Source of the DNA: DATFTE01 sp963840665
GTDB lineage: Bacteria > Acidobacteriota > Terriglobia > Terriglobales > Acidobacteriaceae
DNA: 64,000 bases
NCBI GenBank assembly: GCA_963840665.1
Contig: CAWIZO010000006.1
Coordinates: forward strand, 744,001 to 808,000
Reading direction: 5' to 3'
Of this stretch, positions 32,334 to 40,974 are shown in pieces. Numbering within the stretch: position 1 is the first letter of the stretch; every line of letters begins with the position of its first letter. The notes beneath the pieces were generated by a model, which saw only the letters and a program-made list of their open reading frames with translations, made no database searches and was not told the origin of the DNA. A program made the translations under genes and the position numbers.

Positions 32334-33551
32334 ATGTCCATGAAAACGAAGGTTGCAGTTCTTGTCGCTTCGGCCGCCATTTTAGTGTTTATGGTGGTGG
32401 GCGGACTGGACGGCGTGCGTGCCTCCAGCAACGATGGTGCCTACCGGCAGCTCCAGGTTTATAGCGAAGTCCTCTCCCGCGTACGCAGTGAATACGTCGA
32501 GGAGCCGAACATTCCCGCGGTGACCGACGGAGCGCTGCACGGTTTGCTGGAATCGCTCGACTCCAATTCGAGCTACCTGAGTCCGGCGGAATACAAAGAC
32601 TACAAGGCGCATAAGACCGAGGCCAAAGGCGAAATCGGCGCCGCAGTTTCCAAGCGCTTTGGATACGCCGCCGTGGTCGCCGTGATTCCCGGAAGTCCCG
32701 CGGACAAGGCTGGCCTACAGGATTCCGATATCATTGAAGCGATCGAGGGCAAAAGCACTCGTGAGATGTCGCTGGCCGAAATTCATAATCTGCTTTCGGG
32801 TCAGCCCGGTTCGAACGTAACGGTGTCGGTGGTGCGTGCCCGCAAGGCCGAACCGCAGAAGATCGTCATCACTCGTGACATGGTGACCATTCCGCCGGTG
32901 ACCGACAAGATGGTCGAGGACGGCATCGGTTATATCCGCGTAGACGCATTCACCAAGGGCAAGTCGCAGGAAATTGCCACCAAGATCAAGGCGTTGCAGA
33001 AGTCGGGAGCCAAGAAGCTGATTCTCGATCTGCGCAACTGCGCCGAGGGCGACGAGTCGGAAGGAATTGCGACTGCCAACCTGTTCCTGAATCATGGAAC
33101 CATCACCTATTTGCAGGGCCAGAAGTATCCTCGCGAGGCTTTTAATGCGGACGCCTCCAAGGACATCACCAATCTGCCCGTCGCGGTGCTGGTGAACAAA
33201 GGCACCGCTGGTCCGGCCGAAGTCGTCGCGGCAGCGATCCTGGAAAATGCGCGCGGCGACGTTGTAGGCGATAAAACCTTCGGCGACGGTTCAGTGCAGA
33301 AAACGATCGAAATGCAGGACGGATCGGCACTGATTCTCTCTGTAGCCAAGTACTACACTCCCGGAGGCAAAGCCATCCAGGACAACTCCATCACGCCGAA
33401 CGTCTTGGTCGCGGATGCTGAGGACGATGGAGTCGCCCCAGATGATGAGCAAGAGCCGGCGACGCCTGAGGACAACGTAAAGAAGCCACCAGTTCAGCAA
33501 GACGAGCAATTGCAGAAAGCGATTCAGGTATTAAAAAGCCGCGCAAGTTAG
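32334..33551 (+). CDS. S41 (C-terminal processing protease) homologue lacking the catalytic Ser-Lys pair
   Basis: This 405-residue exported protein has an N-terminal hydrophobic signal/anchor, an N-terminal helical domain (SEVLSRVRSEYVEEP...DGALHGLLESLDSNSSYLSP), a PDZ domain (about 95-185: VAVIPGSPADKAGLQDSDIIEAIEG) and the S41 core (GIGYIRVDAFTKGKSQEI; LILDLRNC). In active enzymes the core contains GSASASE and, 25 residues after the nucleophile Ser, Lys in FGKG. Here the segment is GTAGPAE, giving Gly293 in place of Ser, and FGDG, giving Asp318 in place of Lys. The spacing of 25 is kept, so the alignment is secure and the dyad is lost. A binding or scaffold pseudoenzyme role is inferred. 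The C-terminus is acidic and Pro-rich. Confidence 0.85.
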   Translation: MSMKTKVAVLVASAAILVFMVVGGLDGVRASSNDGAYRQLQVYSEVLSRVRSEYVEEPNIPAVTDGALHGLLESLDSNSSYLSPAEYKDYKAHKTEAKGEIGAAVSKRFGYAAVVAVIPGSPADKAGLQDSDIIEAIEGKSTREMSLAEIHNLLSGQPGSNVTVSVVRARKAEPQKIVITRDMVTIPPVTDKMVEDGIGYIRVDAFTKGKSQEIATKIKALQKSGAKKLILDLRNCAEGDESEGIATANLFLNHGTITYLQGQKYPREAFNADASKDITNLPVAVLVNKGTAGPAEVVAAAILENARGDVVGDKTFGDGSVQKTIEMQDGSALILSVAKYYTPGGKAIQDNSITPNVLVADAEDDGVAPDDEQEPATPEDNVKKPPVQQDEQLQKAIQVLKSRAS

Positions 33552-33568
33552 GCTCACACATTGAATCG

Positions 33569-33600
33569 AAATCGCGCGCTTCCGGGCGCGCGATTTTTTT
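33569..33600 (+). terminator. Rho-independent terminator
   Basis: A perfect 10-bp stem (AAATCGCGCG with CGCGCGATTT), an 8-base loop and a T7 run end 49 bp before the PBP gene. It terminates the S41-like gene. Confidence 0.9.
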
Positions 33601-33648
33601 GTTTCTCCCCTGCCCATTTCCTCCCTGCTATCCTGAGAGCGACTCTCC

Positions 33649-35868
33649 ATGAAGTCCCTTTACCAAGATCTGCCTCCCGTCGAAATTGGAGGCAAGAAGC
33701 TCGTAGGCCGTGTCCTATTTGGGCTGTTGGTATTGGCTTCTGCGCTCGTGGGAGCGACTGCAGGACTTCTCCTTGTCTACTCGACAGACTTACCCCAGGT
33801 CGAGGAATTGGAGCGCTATCGGCCCAGTTCCATCACCGAGTTGTATGACGATCATGGCAGAATCATCGGATCATTTGCCCTGCAGCGTCGCGTCGTCGCT
33901 TCCTACCAGGACTATCCCCAGGTTTTGCGGGACGCACTGATTTCGATCGAAGATAAAGATTTTTACCGTCACTGGGGAATCAACGTTTGGCGCATTGCCG
34001 GTGCGGCCTATCGCGATATCGAGTCAGGAGGTAAGGTTCAGGGTGCCTCGACGCTTACCATGCAACTCGCACGCAACCTTTTTCTCTCACCTGACCGGTC
34101 TTTTCATCGCAAGATTCAGGAAGCGCTGCTGGCGATTCAAATCGAGCGCCGCTTCACCAAGCCGCAGATTTTCACTCTCTACGCCAATCAGATCTTTCTG
34201 GGTCACGGAGTCTATGGCTTCGAAGCCGCTTCCGAGTATTACTTCTCGAAACCTGCCAAACAGCTTACGTTGGATGAGGCCGCGCTGCTCGCTGGACTTC
34301 CCAAGGCCCCGGGTTACTATTCACCGATTAACCATCCTGATCGTTCCATGAAGCGGCGGAACCTGGTGATCAACTCGATGTTGGAAGACGGCAAGATTAC
34401 GACGGCGCAAGCCAATGAGGCGCGAAATCGGCCCGTCCAGCTGAAGTTGCAGCATGATCCAAATTCGGTCGCGCCCTATTTTGTAGAGGAGATTCGTCGC
34501 TATCTCGAAAACAAGTATGGAAGCGATCAGGTCCATGAAGGCGGCTTGCGGGTCTACACGTCGCTCAACCTGGACTTGCAGACGGCCGCCCGTCAGGACG
34601 TGCTTGATGGATTGTCCGCTTACGAACGCCGCCACGGATGGAAAGGACATCTCGAGAATGTGCTTAGCAAAGAAGTGACGATCGCTAACTACGATCATCC
34701 TGATTGGGAGGACGAGCCAGAAGTGGACGGCTATGTGCACGCGCTAGTTACGTCGGTGAGCGTGACCTCAGCCTCGGTGAAATTCGGACATTACACCGCG
34801 ACTCTGGCGCCTTCGGACGTGACGTGGACACAGCACAAGATTCAGGACCTGTTCAAAGTGGGAGACGTCATCTACGTCAAAGTTCTATCGCTGGCCCCGC
34901 TACGCGTCAGCCTGGAACAAGATTCAGGCGCGCAGGGAAGTTTAGTCTGTTTGGACAATGCGACCGGCGAGATCAAGGCGATGGTGGGCGGACGCGATTT
35001 CAATGAATCCAAGTTCAACCGCGCCACGCAGTCTCTTCGACAGGTGGGATCGTCGTTCAAGCCCTACGTTTACACGGCAGCGATTGATCTCGGAGCCAAG
35101 CCGGATGACACGATCCTCGACGCGCCCGTCACCTTCCAGACCGCGTCGGGTCCATATACTCCGCACAACTACGACGAGAAGTTCGAAGGCACCATCACTC
35201 TGCGTCGAGCATTGGCTCAGTCACGCAACATTCCCGCTTTGAAGCTCGCGGATAGCATTGGGATCAAGACGGTCATCGAATATGCGCACCGTTTTGGTGT
35301 GACTTCGAATATCCCTGCTTATCTTCCGGTCGCGCTCGGTTCGGCCGAAATTACATTGCTTGAACAGACAGCTGCGTACAGCGTTTTTCCCAACGATGGA
35401 GTTCGCATCACCCCTCGTTACATCACGAAAGTGACGGACTACGAAGGGCGCGTGCTGGAAGAAGATTTTCCCGACGTGAAAGACGTAATCAGCGCGAGGA
35501 CTGCACGCATCATGACGTCGATGCTGGAAGGCGTGGTGCAACACGGTACAGCAATAGCCGCAGCCAGCATGAAATATCCGCTGGGAGGGAAGACCGGAAC
35601 CACAAACGATTTCACGGATGCATGGTTCGTTGGATTTTCTCCGTCGACAACGACGGGAGTGTGGATCGGCTATGACGAGAAAAAGACACTGGGCCCTAAA
35701 GAAACCGGCGCCAGGGCGGCGCTCCCCGTGTGGATGAATTTCATGAAAGTCGCACTGGCAGGGAAGGATCCGGGCGAGTTCGAGCCGCCGCCGGGTATCC
35801 CCTCAAATGCTGTCGCGCAAAAAGTCGATACGCCCGACGCGGCTCCGGCGGCCGAAGAGGCCCACTGA
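33649..35868 (+). CDS. Class A penicillin-binding protein (PBP1A type)
   Basis: This 739-residue bifunctional peptidoglycan synthase has one membrane helix (about 22-46) and a glycosyltransferase 51 domain (EDKDFYRHWGIN with catalytic Glu; GASTLTMQLARNLFL; ERRFTKPQIFTLYANQIFLG). A linker/OB-like region follows. The transpeptidase has SxxK in SSFKPY, SxN in SRN (AQSRNIPA) and KTGT in GGKTGTTND. The C-terminus is Pro/Ala-rich. The length is typical. It is probably its own transcription unit after the terminator at 33569-33600, convergent with the aminotransferase gene nine bases away. Confidence 0.95.
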   Translation: MKSLYQDLPPVEIGGKKLVGRVLFGLLVLASALVGATAGLLLVYSTDLPQVEELERYRPSSITELYDDHGRIIGSFALQRRVVASYQDYPQVLRDALISIEDKDFYRHWGINVWRIAGAAYRDIESGGKVQGASTLTMQLARNLFLSPDRSFHRKIQEALLAIQIERRFTKPQIFTLYANQIFLGHGVYGFEAASEYYFSKPAKQLTLDEAALLAGLPKAPGYYSPINHPDRSMKRRNLVINSMLEDGKITTAQANEARNRPVQLKLQHDPNSVAPYFVEEIRRYLENKYGSDQVHEGGLRVYTSLNLDLQTAARQDVLDGLSAYERRHGWKGHLENVLSKEVTIANYDHPDWEDEPEVDGYVHALVTSVSVTSASVKFGHYTATLAPSDVTWTQHKIQDLFKVGDVIYVKVLSLAPLRVSLEQDSGAQGSLVCLDNATGEIKAMVGGRDFNESKFNRATQSLRQVGSSFKPYVYTAAIDLGAKPDDTILDAPVTFQTASGPYTPHNYDEKFEGTITLRRALAQSRNIPALKLADSIGIKTVIEYAHRFGVTSNIPAYLPVALGSAEITLLEQTAAYSVFPNDGVRITPRYITKVTDYEGRVLEEDFPDVKDVISARTARIMTSMLEGVVQHGTAIAAASMKYPLGGKTGTTNDFTDAWFVGFSPSTTTGVWIGYDEKKTLGPKETGARAALPVWMNFMKVALAGKDPGEFEPPPGIPSNAVAQKVDTPDAAPAAEEAH

Positions 35869-35877
35869 CCCCGGTCG

Positions 35878-37203
35878 CTATTTCTTTCCCACTGCGGTGA
35901 AGCTCTCGTCCAAAATCCGCACCGCTTCATCGACATCGGCTTTCGAGATGTTCAGAGGCGGCGACATGCGAATTACGTTTCCGTAAAAACCGCCTTTGCC
36001 AATCAGCAGACCTCGCTGGCGCGCCTCTTCCATGACAGCGTTCGTTCCTGTAGGTGAAGGTTTTTTGCTGGCACGATCCTCGACGAGTTCGAGCGCCTGC
36101 ATCAGCCCCATTCCGCGCACATCGCCAATCAGCATGTGTTTCTGCTGCAGTTCTTCAAGCTTCTGCCGGAAATAACCGCCTACCACGGCGGCATTAGTCC
36201 GTAAATCATCTTCTTCAATGACATCGATTACGGCTTTGGCGGTCACGCTGGTGACGGGATTTCCCCCGAATGTTGAAATCGTCAAACCTTGAAACGCATC
36301 CGCGATTTCTGGCTTAGCCACGGTGATGCCGACCGGAACACCATTTCCCAGACCTTTCGCGGAAGTAATAATATCGGGCTCGACTTCCCAGTGCTCGATG
36401 CCAAACCATTTGTGTCCGGTGCGTCCCCAGGCAGTCTGCACTTCGTCAGAAATGAAATCGCCGCCATACTGCTTCACGATGCTGAAGGCCATCTTGAAAT
36501 ATTCCTTCGGCGGAGTGATGAACCCCCCTACACCCTGGATGGGCTCGGCAAGAAACGCCGCAATCTTCCCCGAAGTCGAGAACTGGATGACATTCTCGAT
36601 GTCTTTTACGCAAGCGACTTCGCAAGAAGGGTATCTAAGTCCGAGCGGGCAGCGGTAGCAGTAAGGATTCATGGCATGAACGATGCCAACTTCGATCGTG
36701 GCACGCCGCCAGGTGTTCATGCCGGTGAGGCCGCGGGTGAGGGAAGACCGTCCGCTGTAGCCGTGACGCAGCGCGACCACTTCGAGGTTCCCAGTGTGCA
36801 TACGCGCCGAATGAATCGCAGTTTCGTTGGCCTCAGTGCCGCTATTGGTGAAATAAGACTTCTTCAACCCGCCGGGCGTAATCTGCGCCAGCTTCTCGGC
36901 AAGAGTCACCATGGGCTCGTTGGGAAAGCAGGTGGAGACATGTTGCAACCGGTCAATCTGTGCCTTGGTTCGCGAGATGACGCGAGGATTGCAATGGCCG
37001 ACACTGATGGTCACAATACCGCCGAAGAAGTCCAAATACCTCTTTCCCTCGACATCCCAAACGTGCTGCATGGAGCCGTGATCCATGGGCAGAGGATCGG
37101 TGTAGTAAGTCGAGACCGAAGGGAAGACATATTCTTTTTGTTTACGATTGATCTCTTCGCGGCTCAAGCTGGTCTTTTCGGCGGGAATTGTTGGAGCGCT
37201 CAT
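35878..37203 (-). CDS. Class III PLP-dependent aminotransferase (AGXT2 / 4-aminobutyrate type)
   Basis: This 441-residue fold-type I aminotransferase has the PLP phosphate-binding motif NSGTEANETAIHSAR, the cofactor Asp in FISDEVQTAWGRTG, and the Schiff-base Lys near residue 283 in TSAKGLGNGVPVG. A Cys cluster (YCYRCPLGLRYPSCEVAC) in the middle is typical of the alanine-glyoxylate/AGXT2-like subgroup. The amino donor cannot be fixed: alanine-glyoxylate, beta-alanine or GABA are possible. It is divergent from the PASTA gene. Confidence 0.9.
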   Translation of the reverse strand: MSAPTIPAEKTSLSREEINRKQKEYVFPSVSTYYTDPLPMDHGSMQHVWDVEGKRYLDFFGGIVTISVGHCNPRVISRTKAQIDRLQHVSTCFPNEPMVTLAEKLAQITPGGLKKSYFTNSGTEANETAIHSARMHTGNLEVVALRHGYSGRSSLTRGLTGMNTWRRATIEVGIVHAMNPYCYRCPLGLRYPSCEVACVKDIENVIQFSTSGKIAAFLAEPIQGVGGFITPPKEYFKMAFSIVKQYGGDFISDEVQTAWGRTGHKWFGIEHWEVEPDIITSAKGLGNGVPVGITVAKPEIADAFQGLTISTFGGNPVTSVTAKAVIDVIEEDDLRTNAAVVGGYFRQKLEELQQKHMLIGDVRGMGLMQALELVEDRASKKPSPTGTNAVMEEARQRGLLIGKGGFYGNVIRMSPPLNISKADVDEAVRILDESFTAVGKK

Positions 37204-37258
37204 GATGGCTATTATCGTACACGTTCGCGTGCTCGGAATGCCAAGCCAAGCGGGCGAC

Positions 37259-37264
37259 TATAAT
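37259..37264 (+). promoter_or_regulatory. Candidate -10 box for the PASTA gene
   Basis: A perfect TATAAT lies 16 bases before the chosen ATG at 37280, implying a very short leader; no good -35 is visible. Either the mRNA is nearly leaderless or translation starts further in. Confidence 0.3.
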
Positions 37265-37279
37265 GACTGGCTTAAGGTT

Positions 37280-38038
37280 ATGAAGTCCTTCTTTCGTCTT
37301 GTGTTGCTCGCGTCGGTGTGTCTCGTGGTCGCGCTGGTTTCGGCTCTGACCGCGATGCGCTTCGCTATTCATGGGCGGGAAGCAGCGGTGCCGAACCTCG
37401 TCGGCAAAGCTCCGTCGGAGGCCTTTCGGATCGCGGAAGACAGCGGGATGCAGGTCGTCATTGAGCGCCAGTTCTACAGCCCGAATGTCGCTGAGGGCCG
37501 AATCCTCTCGCAGGTCCCGGAAGCCGGAGTTCAGGTCCGGCGGGGCTGGCAAATCCGTGTGGCGCAGAGCTTGGGACCGCAAAGAGTGGAGATTCCAAAT
37601 GTTCTAGGAGAGAGCGACCGCGCGGCAGAGATCAATATCCGACGCCGTGGGCTCGATGTCGCATCCGTCGCTCAGATTCAGGTGCCGGGGCAACCACCCG
37701 ATCAAGTGCTTGCACAGAGTCCGCCTCCGAACGCCAGCGGAATTTCTGCTCCCAATATCAGTTTGCTGGTTACTGGCCCGGCCCAGCCTTCGGCTTTTGT
37801 CATGCCGAGCTTTGTCGGGCAGCCACTGGGCAGCGTAAGTTTCGCTCTGCAGGATGCGGGCCTGCATGTGGGCAGTGTTAGTGCAGCCGAACAAGTGCCC
37901 GGATCTGCTTTGCCCGCGAATGTCCCGACGGTTCCGCTTCCGGCGGCGGTTTCGCCTGCGAGCATTGTGGCCTCACAAAATCCTGCCCCCGGTCAGAAAG
38001 TTGTAAGTGGATCGGCAATAAGCTTTGAAGTGAAGTGA
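37280..38038 (+). CDS. Membrane-anchored PASTA-domain protein
   Basis: This 252-residue protein has an N-terminal membrane helix (about 5-27, FFRLVLLASVCLVVALVSAL) and three extracytoplasmic PASTA repeats (VPNLVGKAPSEAFRIAEDSG; IPNVLGESDRAAEINIRRRG; MPSFVGQPLGSVSFALQDAG). A Pro/Ala/Ser-rich stretch and QNPAPGQKVVSGSAISFEV close it. PASTA domains bind muropeptides or beta-lactams and usually sit on kinases or PBPs; this protein has no enzymatic domain. A short AAGG precedes the ATG. A longer frame open upstream lies antisense to the aminotransferase start and is rejected. Confidence 0.8.
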   Translation: MKSFFRLVLLASVCLVVALVSALTAMRFAIHGREAAVPNLVGKAPSEAFRIAEDSGMQVVIERQFYSPNVAEGRILSQVPEAGVQVRRGWQIRVAQSLGPQRVEIPNVLGESDRAAEINIRRRGLDVASVAQIQVPGQPPDQVLAQSPPPNASGISAPNISLLVTGPAQPSAFVMPSFVGQPLGSVSFALQDAGLHVGSVSAAEQVPGSALPANVPTVPLPAAVSPASIVASQNPAPGQKVVSGSAISFEVK

Positions 38039-38053
38039 GATATCCCGCTGCGA

Positions 38054-39415
38054 TTATTTCTTCTGGAGAATCGCTGCGAAGAAACCATCGCACGGATGCA
38101 CGCCGGGGATGGTGCGGAGGAACGGCCCGCTGAGAAGAGAATCGAGATCTGTCCACGCGAGTTCTCCTCGATTGTGAAGCAATTCCAGTTCGGCCCGGCA
38201 ATCGCGGATCTGGAATGAGGAATCGGCAGCGAGCGCCTTTTCGACAACTGCTTCGTTCTCTTCCGGCTCCAGAGAACAGGTCGAGTAGATCACGCGACCC
38301 TGCGGACTCGCGTACTTCATCGCAGACGTCAGGATCGCAATTTGTTTGGACTGCAGATCACGCAGGTCCTGCCGACTGAGCCGCCACTTGATTTCTGGAT
38401 TTTGTTGGAGAGTGCCGGTGCCCGAACAAGGGACGTCGGCCAAGATACGGTCAAAGCCCCCTTGAATTGGCCACTCGCGGATGTCGGCGGAGATGACTTC
38501 GACATTGCTGGCCGCGACTCGTCGGCGGAGCAAGCGCGCCCGGTGTGGATGTAATTCTGAGGCAACGATCCTCGCGGTAGGATTCCGCTCGGCGATCAGC
38601 CGAGTCTTTCCTCCGGGGGCTGCGCAGCAATCCAGAATCCGCTTGCCAATTCCAACCAACATTGCGACCAGTTGTGAAGCTTCATCCTGAATCACAATTC
38701 GACCGGACCGGAATGCTTCGCTTCGAGTGAGGTCTCCTGATTCGACTCGAGCCGCAGTCTTCAGCAACGCGCCACTGCGTAAAACCACGCCGCTCTCCTC
38801 AAGCGACGATTCATCCTCGGGCGCCGGTAAGCGAATCGCCGTGGTAGGGACCTGCTGGTCCCAGCGGAGCACCTCGTGAACCTTTTCCATCCCGTAGGCT
38901 TTGACCCAACGTTCCACGATCCAATGAGGATGGGCGTACCTGTCGGCGAGGTTGGCAGGACCCCGTTCGTCATCTGCGGGAGTGTGTAGCTCCGTGAACG
39001 CTTTACGCGACTCGGCGATACGTATGCTGTCGCCGCTAAGCTTGCGCAGCAGAGCGTTCACGAATGGCGCGGCTGATCGCTTGCGAGCACGCTTCACCAG
39101 CTCGACGGCGTCGTGAAGCACGGCATGTACGGGAACGCGATCGAGCAACATCAACTGGAAGACCGCCATACGAAGAGAGGTCAGAACTTCCGCGTCCAAT
39201 TTGGCGAGCTTCTGCGAAGAGAAGCGGGCAAGCTCAGCGTCGAGCAGTGATCGCCAGCGAAGCACTCCCATGACGATTTCTGTAGCCAGCCCATGATCGG
39301 CTTTCGAAAGTGTTTCGAAACGAGAAGAGTGGAGCAGCTCAGACGCGTAGGCATCCTCACGCTCCACTTGGAGCAGGATGTCGAAAGCGGCACTGCGTGC
39401 GGGAGAAACTGGCAT
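38054..39415 (-). CDS. rsmB: 16S rRNA (cytosine-967-C5)-methyltransferase RsmB
   Basis: This 453-residue protein has an N-terminal NusB-like RNA-binding domain (about 1-140, RSAAFDILLQVEREDAYASELL) and a SAM-dependent methyltransferase domain. The SAM motif is LDCCAAPGGKTRLIAE, motif IV is DVPCSGTGTLQQNPEIKW, and the catalytic Cys is in YSTCSLEPEENE. It is the last gene of the aroC-def-fmt-rsmB run, 19 bp after fmt, the arrangement common for fmt and rsmB. Confidence 0.95.
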   Translation of the reverse strand: MPVSPARSAAFDILLQVEREDAYASELLHSSRFETLSKADHGLATEIVMGVLRWRSLLDAELARFSSQKLAKLDAEVLTSLRMAVFQLMLLDRVPVHAVLHDAVELVKRARKRSAAPFVNALLRKLSGDSIRIAESRKAFTELHTPADDERGPANLADRYAHPHWIVERWVKAYGMEKVHEVLRWDQQVPTTAIRLPAPEDESSLEESGVVLRSGALLKTAARVESGDLTRSEAFRSGRIVIQDEASQLVAMLVGIGKRILDCCAAPGGKTRLIAERNPTARIVASELHPHRARLLRRRVAASNVEVISADIREWPIQGGFDRILADVPCSGTGTLQQNPEIKWRLSRQDLRDLQSKQIAILTSAMKYASPQGRVIYSTCSLEPEENEAVVEKALAADSSFQIRDCRAELELLHNRGELAWTDLDSLLSGPFLRTIPGVHPCDGFFAAILQKK

Positions 39416-39434
39416 GGCTAGATTGTCGGGATGA

Positions 39435-40373
39435 TCAGCCTAGTTTTTCGCCAGGTTGTGGACGGTATCCGTGAATGAAATCACGTCCTTCCATGCGTTT
39501 CTTGCCTTCGAGTTGCACTTCGAGCAGAGCCAAAGCGGTTTGACCGCCACAACCGACGGTCATGAAACCGTCGTGGACTACCATCTCCCCCTCTCGAACT
39601 GCGCTCTCTACGGTTGTCGCATCCCACACCTGCAGTGTCTTTCCGCGAAAAATGGTGAAGGCGCCGGGCCAAGGCTGGAAGCCGCGCAGCCGGTTGTATA
39701 TCTCTTGAGCGCTGCGGTGAAAGTCGATTCGTCCATCTTCCTTTTTGAGGATCGGTGCGAGGCTGGCTTGAGAATCGTCCTGTTTGCGGGGGCTGATTCT
39801 CTCTGCACGCAATCCCGCCAGGGATTCGATCATCAGGTCAGCACCGACGGATGCCAGCGATGGGGCGAGAGTGACGGCTGTATCTTTCGCCCCAATCGAA
39901 ACTTCTTCTTGCAGCAGAATATCTCCGGTATCGAGGCCCGCATCAATGCGCATGGTGGTCACGCCGGTTACCTTCTCGCCGCTGGCAATCGCCCACTGAA
40001 TGGGGGCGGCCCCACGATACTTTGGCAGAAGCGAGGCGTGAAGATTGAGATTACCGAAAGGCGGAAGATCGATCATCCACTGAGGAATGATGCGCCCGTA
40101 CCCAACAACGATGATGGCGTCGGGATGAAGCGCGACGAGTTGATCGCGAAACTCCTGATTGTTCTTGATCTTATCAGGTTGCGTGACGGGCAAACCCAGT
40201 TCAAGAGCCTTCTGTTTCACTGGCGACGCTGTGAGTTCTAGACCGCGCCCCCGTGGTTTGTCAGGCTGCGTGACAACCAGTTTCACGGAATAACCAGCCT
40301 CCACCAACTTCGCGAGTGTAGGCACGGCGAAAGCGGGAGTTCCGCAGAAAACGAGATTGAAAGAGTCGGACAT
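39435..40373 (-). CDS. fmt: Methionyl-tRNA formyltransferase
   Basis: This 312-residue enzyme formylates initiator Met-tRNA using 10-formyl-THF. Seen: VFCGTPAFAVPTL at the N-terminus, the catalytic stretch LNLHASLLPKYRGAAPIQWAI with Asn/His, the downstream Asp region DAGLDTGDILLQ, and the C-terminal OB-like domain. It is paired with def upstream and rsmB downstream. A 70-bp gap with a hairpin separates it from def. Confidence 0.96.
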   Translation of the reverse strand: MSDSFNLVFCGTPAFAVPTLAKLVEAGYSVKLVVTQPDKPRGRGLELTASPVKQKALELGLPVTQPDKIKNNQEFRDQLVALHPDAIIVVGYGRIIPQWMIDLPPFGNLNLHASLLPKYRGAAPIQWAIASGEKVTGVTTMRIDAGLDTGDILLQEEVSIGAKDTAVTLAPSLASVGADLMIESLAGLRAERISPRKQDDSQASLAPILKKEDGRIDFHRSAQEIYNRLRGFQPWPGAFTIFRGKTLQVWDATTVESAVREGEMVVHDGFMTVGCGGQTALALLEVQLEGKKRMEGRDFIHGYRPQPGEKLG

Positions 40374-40380
40374 CGGACTT

Positions 40381-40436
40381 CAGACCTTAGACCTCAGCTT
40401 AAACCCGAAGGCCCGAAGTCTGGGGTCCGAGGTCTG
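40381..40436. repeat. Imperfect inverted repeat / RNA hairpin in the def-fmt gap
   Basis: Arms 40381-40397 and 40420-40436 match at 14 of 17 positions and surround a 22-base loop that itself repeats CGAAG/CTTCGGG-like words. The words GGTCTG, GAGGTC and GAAGTC recur on both strands. It could be an mRNA processing hairpin or a small dispersed (REP-like) repeat. Confidence 0.5.
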
Positions 40437-40443
40437 GTTCTTT

Positions 40444-40953
40444 CTACCATTCGCCCGCTTTGATCAGCTTCTTGATCCTGCGCTTGATGAGATCGCGCTT
40501 GAGGGCGCTGATGTGGCTGATGTAGAGCTTGCCGTTGAGGTGATCGGTTTCGTGCAGAAAGGCGCGAGCCAGCAAGTCTTCTCCTGTTTTCTCGTACCAC
40601 TTTCCCGCGACATCCTGGGCACGAATTGTCACTTTTTGGGCGCGCGTTACAGGTTCGCGAAATTCGGGAATGCTTAAGCACCCTTCATTCTGGCGGTGTT
40701 TGCCCTCGGTATGAATAATCTCCGGATTGGCTAAGACGAGTTGAGCATCAGGATCGTCTTTAAACGTCACATCGATGACGGCCAGGCGTTTCGAAATGCC
40801 GATTTGCGGAGCTGCCAGTCCGACGCCATGCGCCGCATACATCGACTCGAACATATCTTCCACGAGCTTCTTCAGTTGGTCGTCAAATACGGTGACGGGT
40901 TCGGCGGGCTTTTCCAGCACCGGATCGCCAAATTTCACGATGGGATAAATCAT
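40444..40953 (-). CDS. def: Peptide deformylase
   Basis: This 169-residue metalloenzyme removes the N-formyl group. All three motifs are present: GVGLAAPQIG, EGCLSIPE (metal Cys) and HETDHLNG (HExxH). There is a Lys/Arg-rich C-terminus (ALKRDLIKRRIKKLIKAG), which in E. coli helps ribosome docking. It is 21 bp downstream of aroC and upstream of fmt. Confidence 0.97.
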   Translation of the reverse strand: MIYPIVKFGDPVLEKPAEPVTVFDDQLKKLVEDMFESMYAAHGVGLAAPQIGISKRLAVIDVTFKDDPDAQLVLANPEIIHTEGKHRQNEGCLSIPEFREPVTRAQKVTIRAQDVAGKWYEKTGEDLLARAFLHETDHLNGKLYISHISALKRDLIKRRIKKLIKAGEW

Positions 40954-40974
40954 GAGTTAGTTCGCAGCAAGTCC

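Noticed and set aside
36289..37263. 324-codon open frame antisense to the aminotransferase
   Set aside because: It is opposite a well-supported class III aminotransferase, has no ribosome site and no protein-like features.
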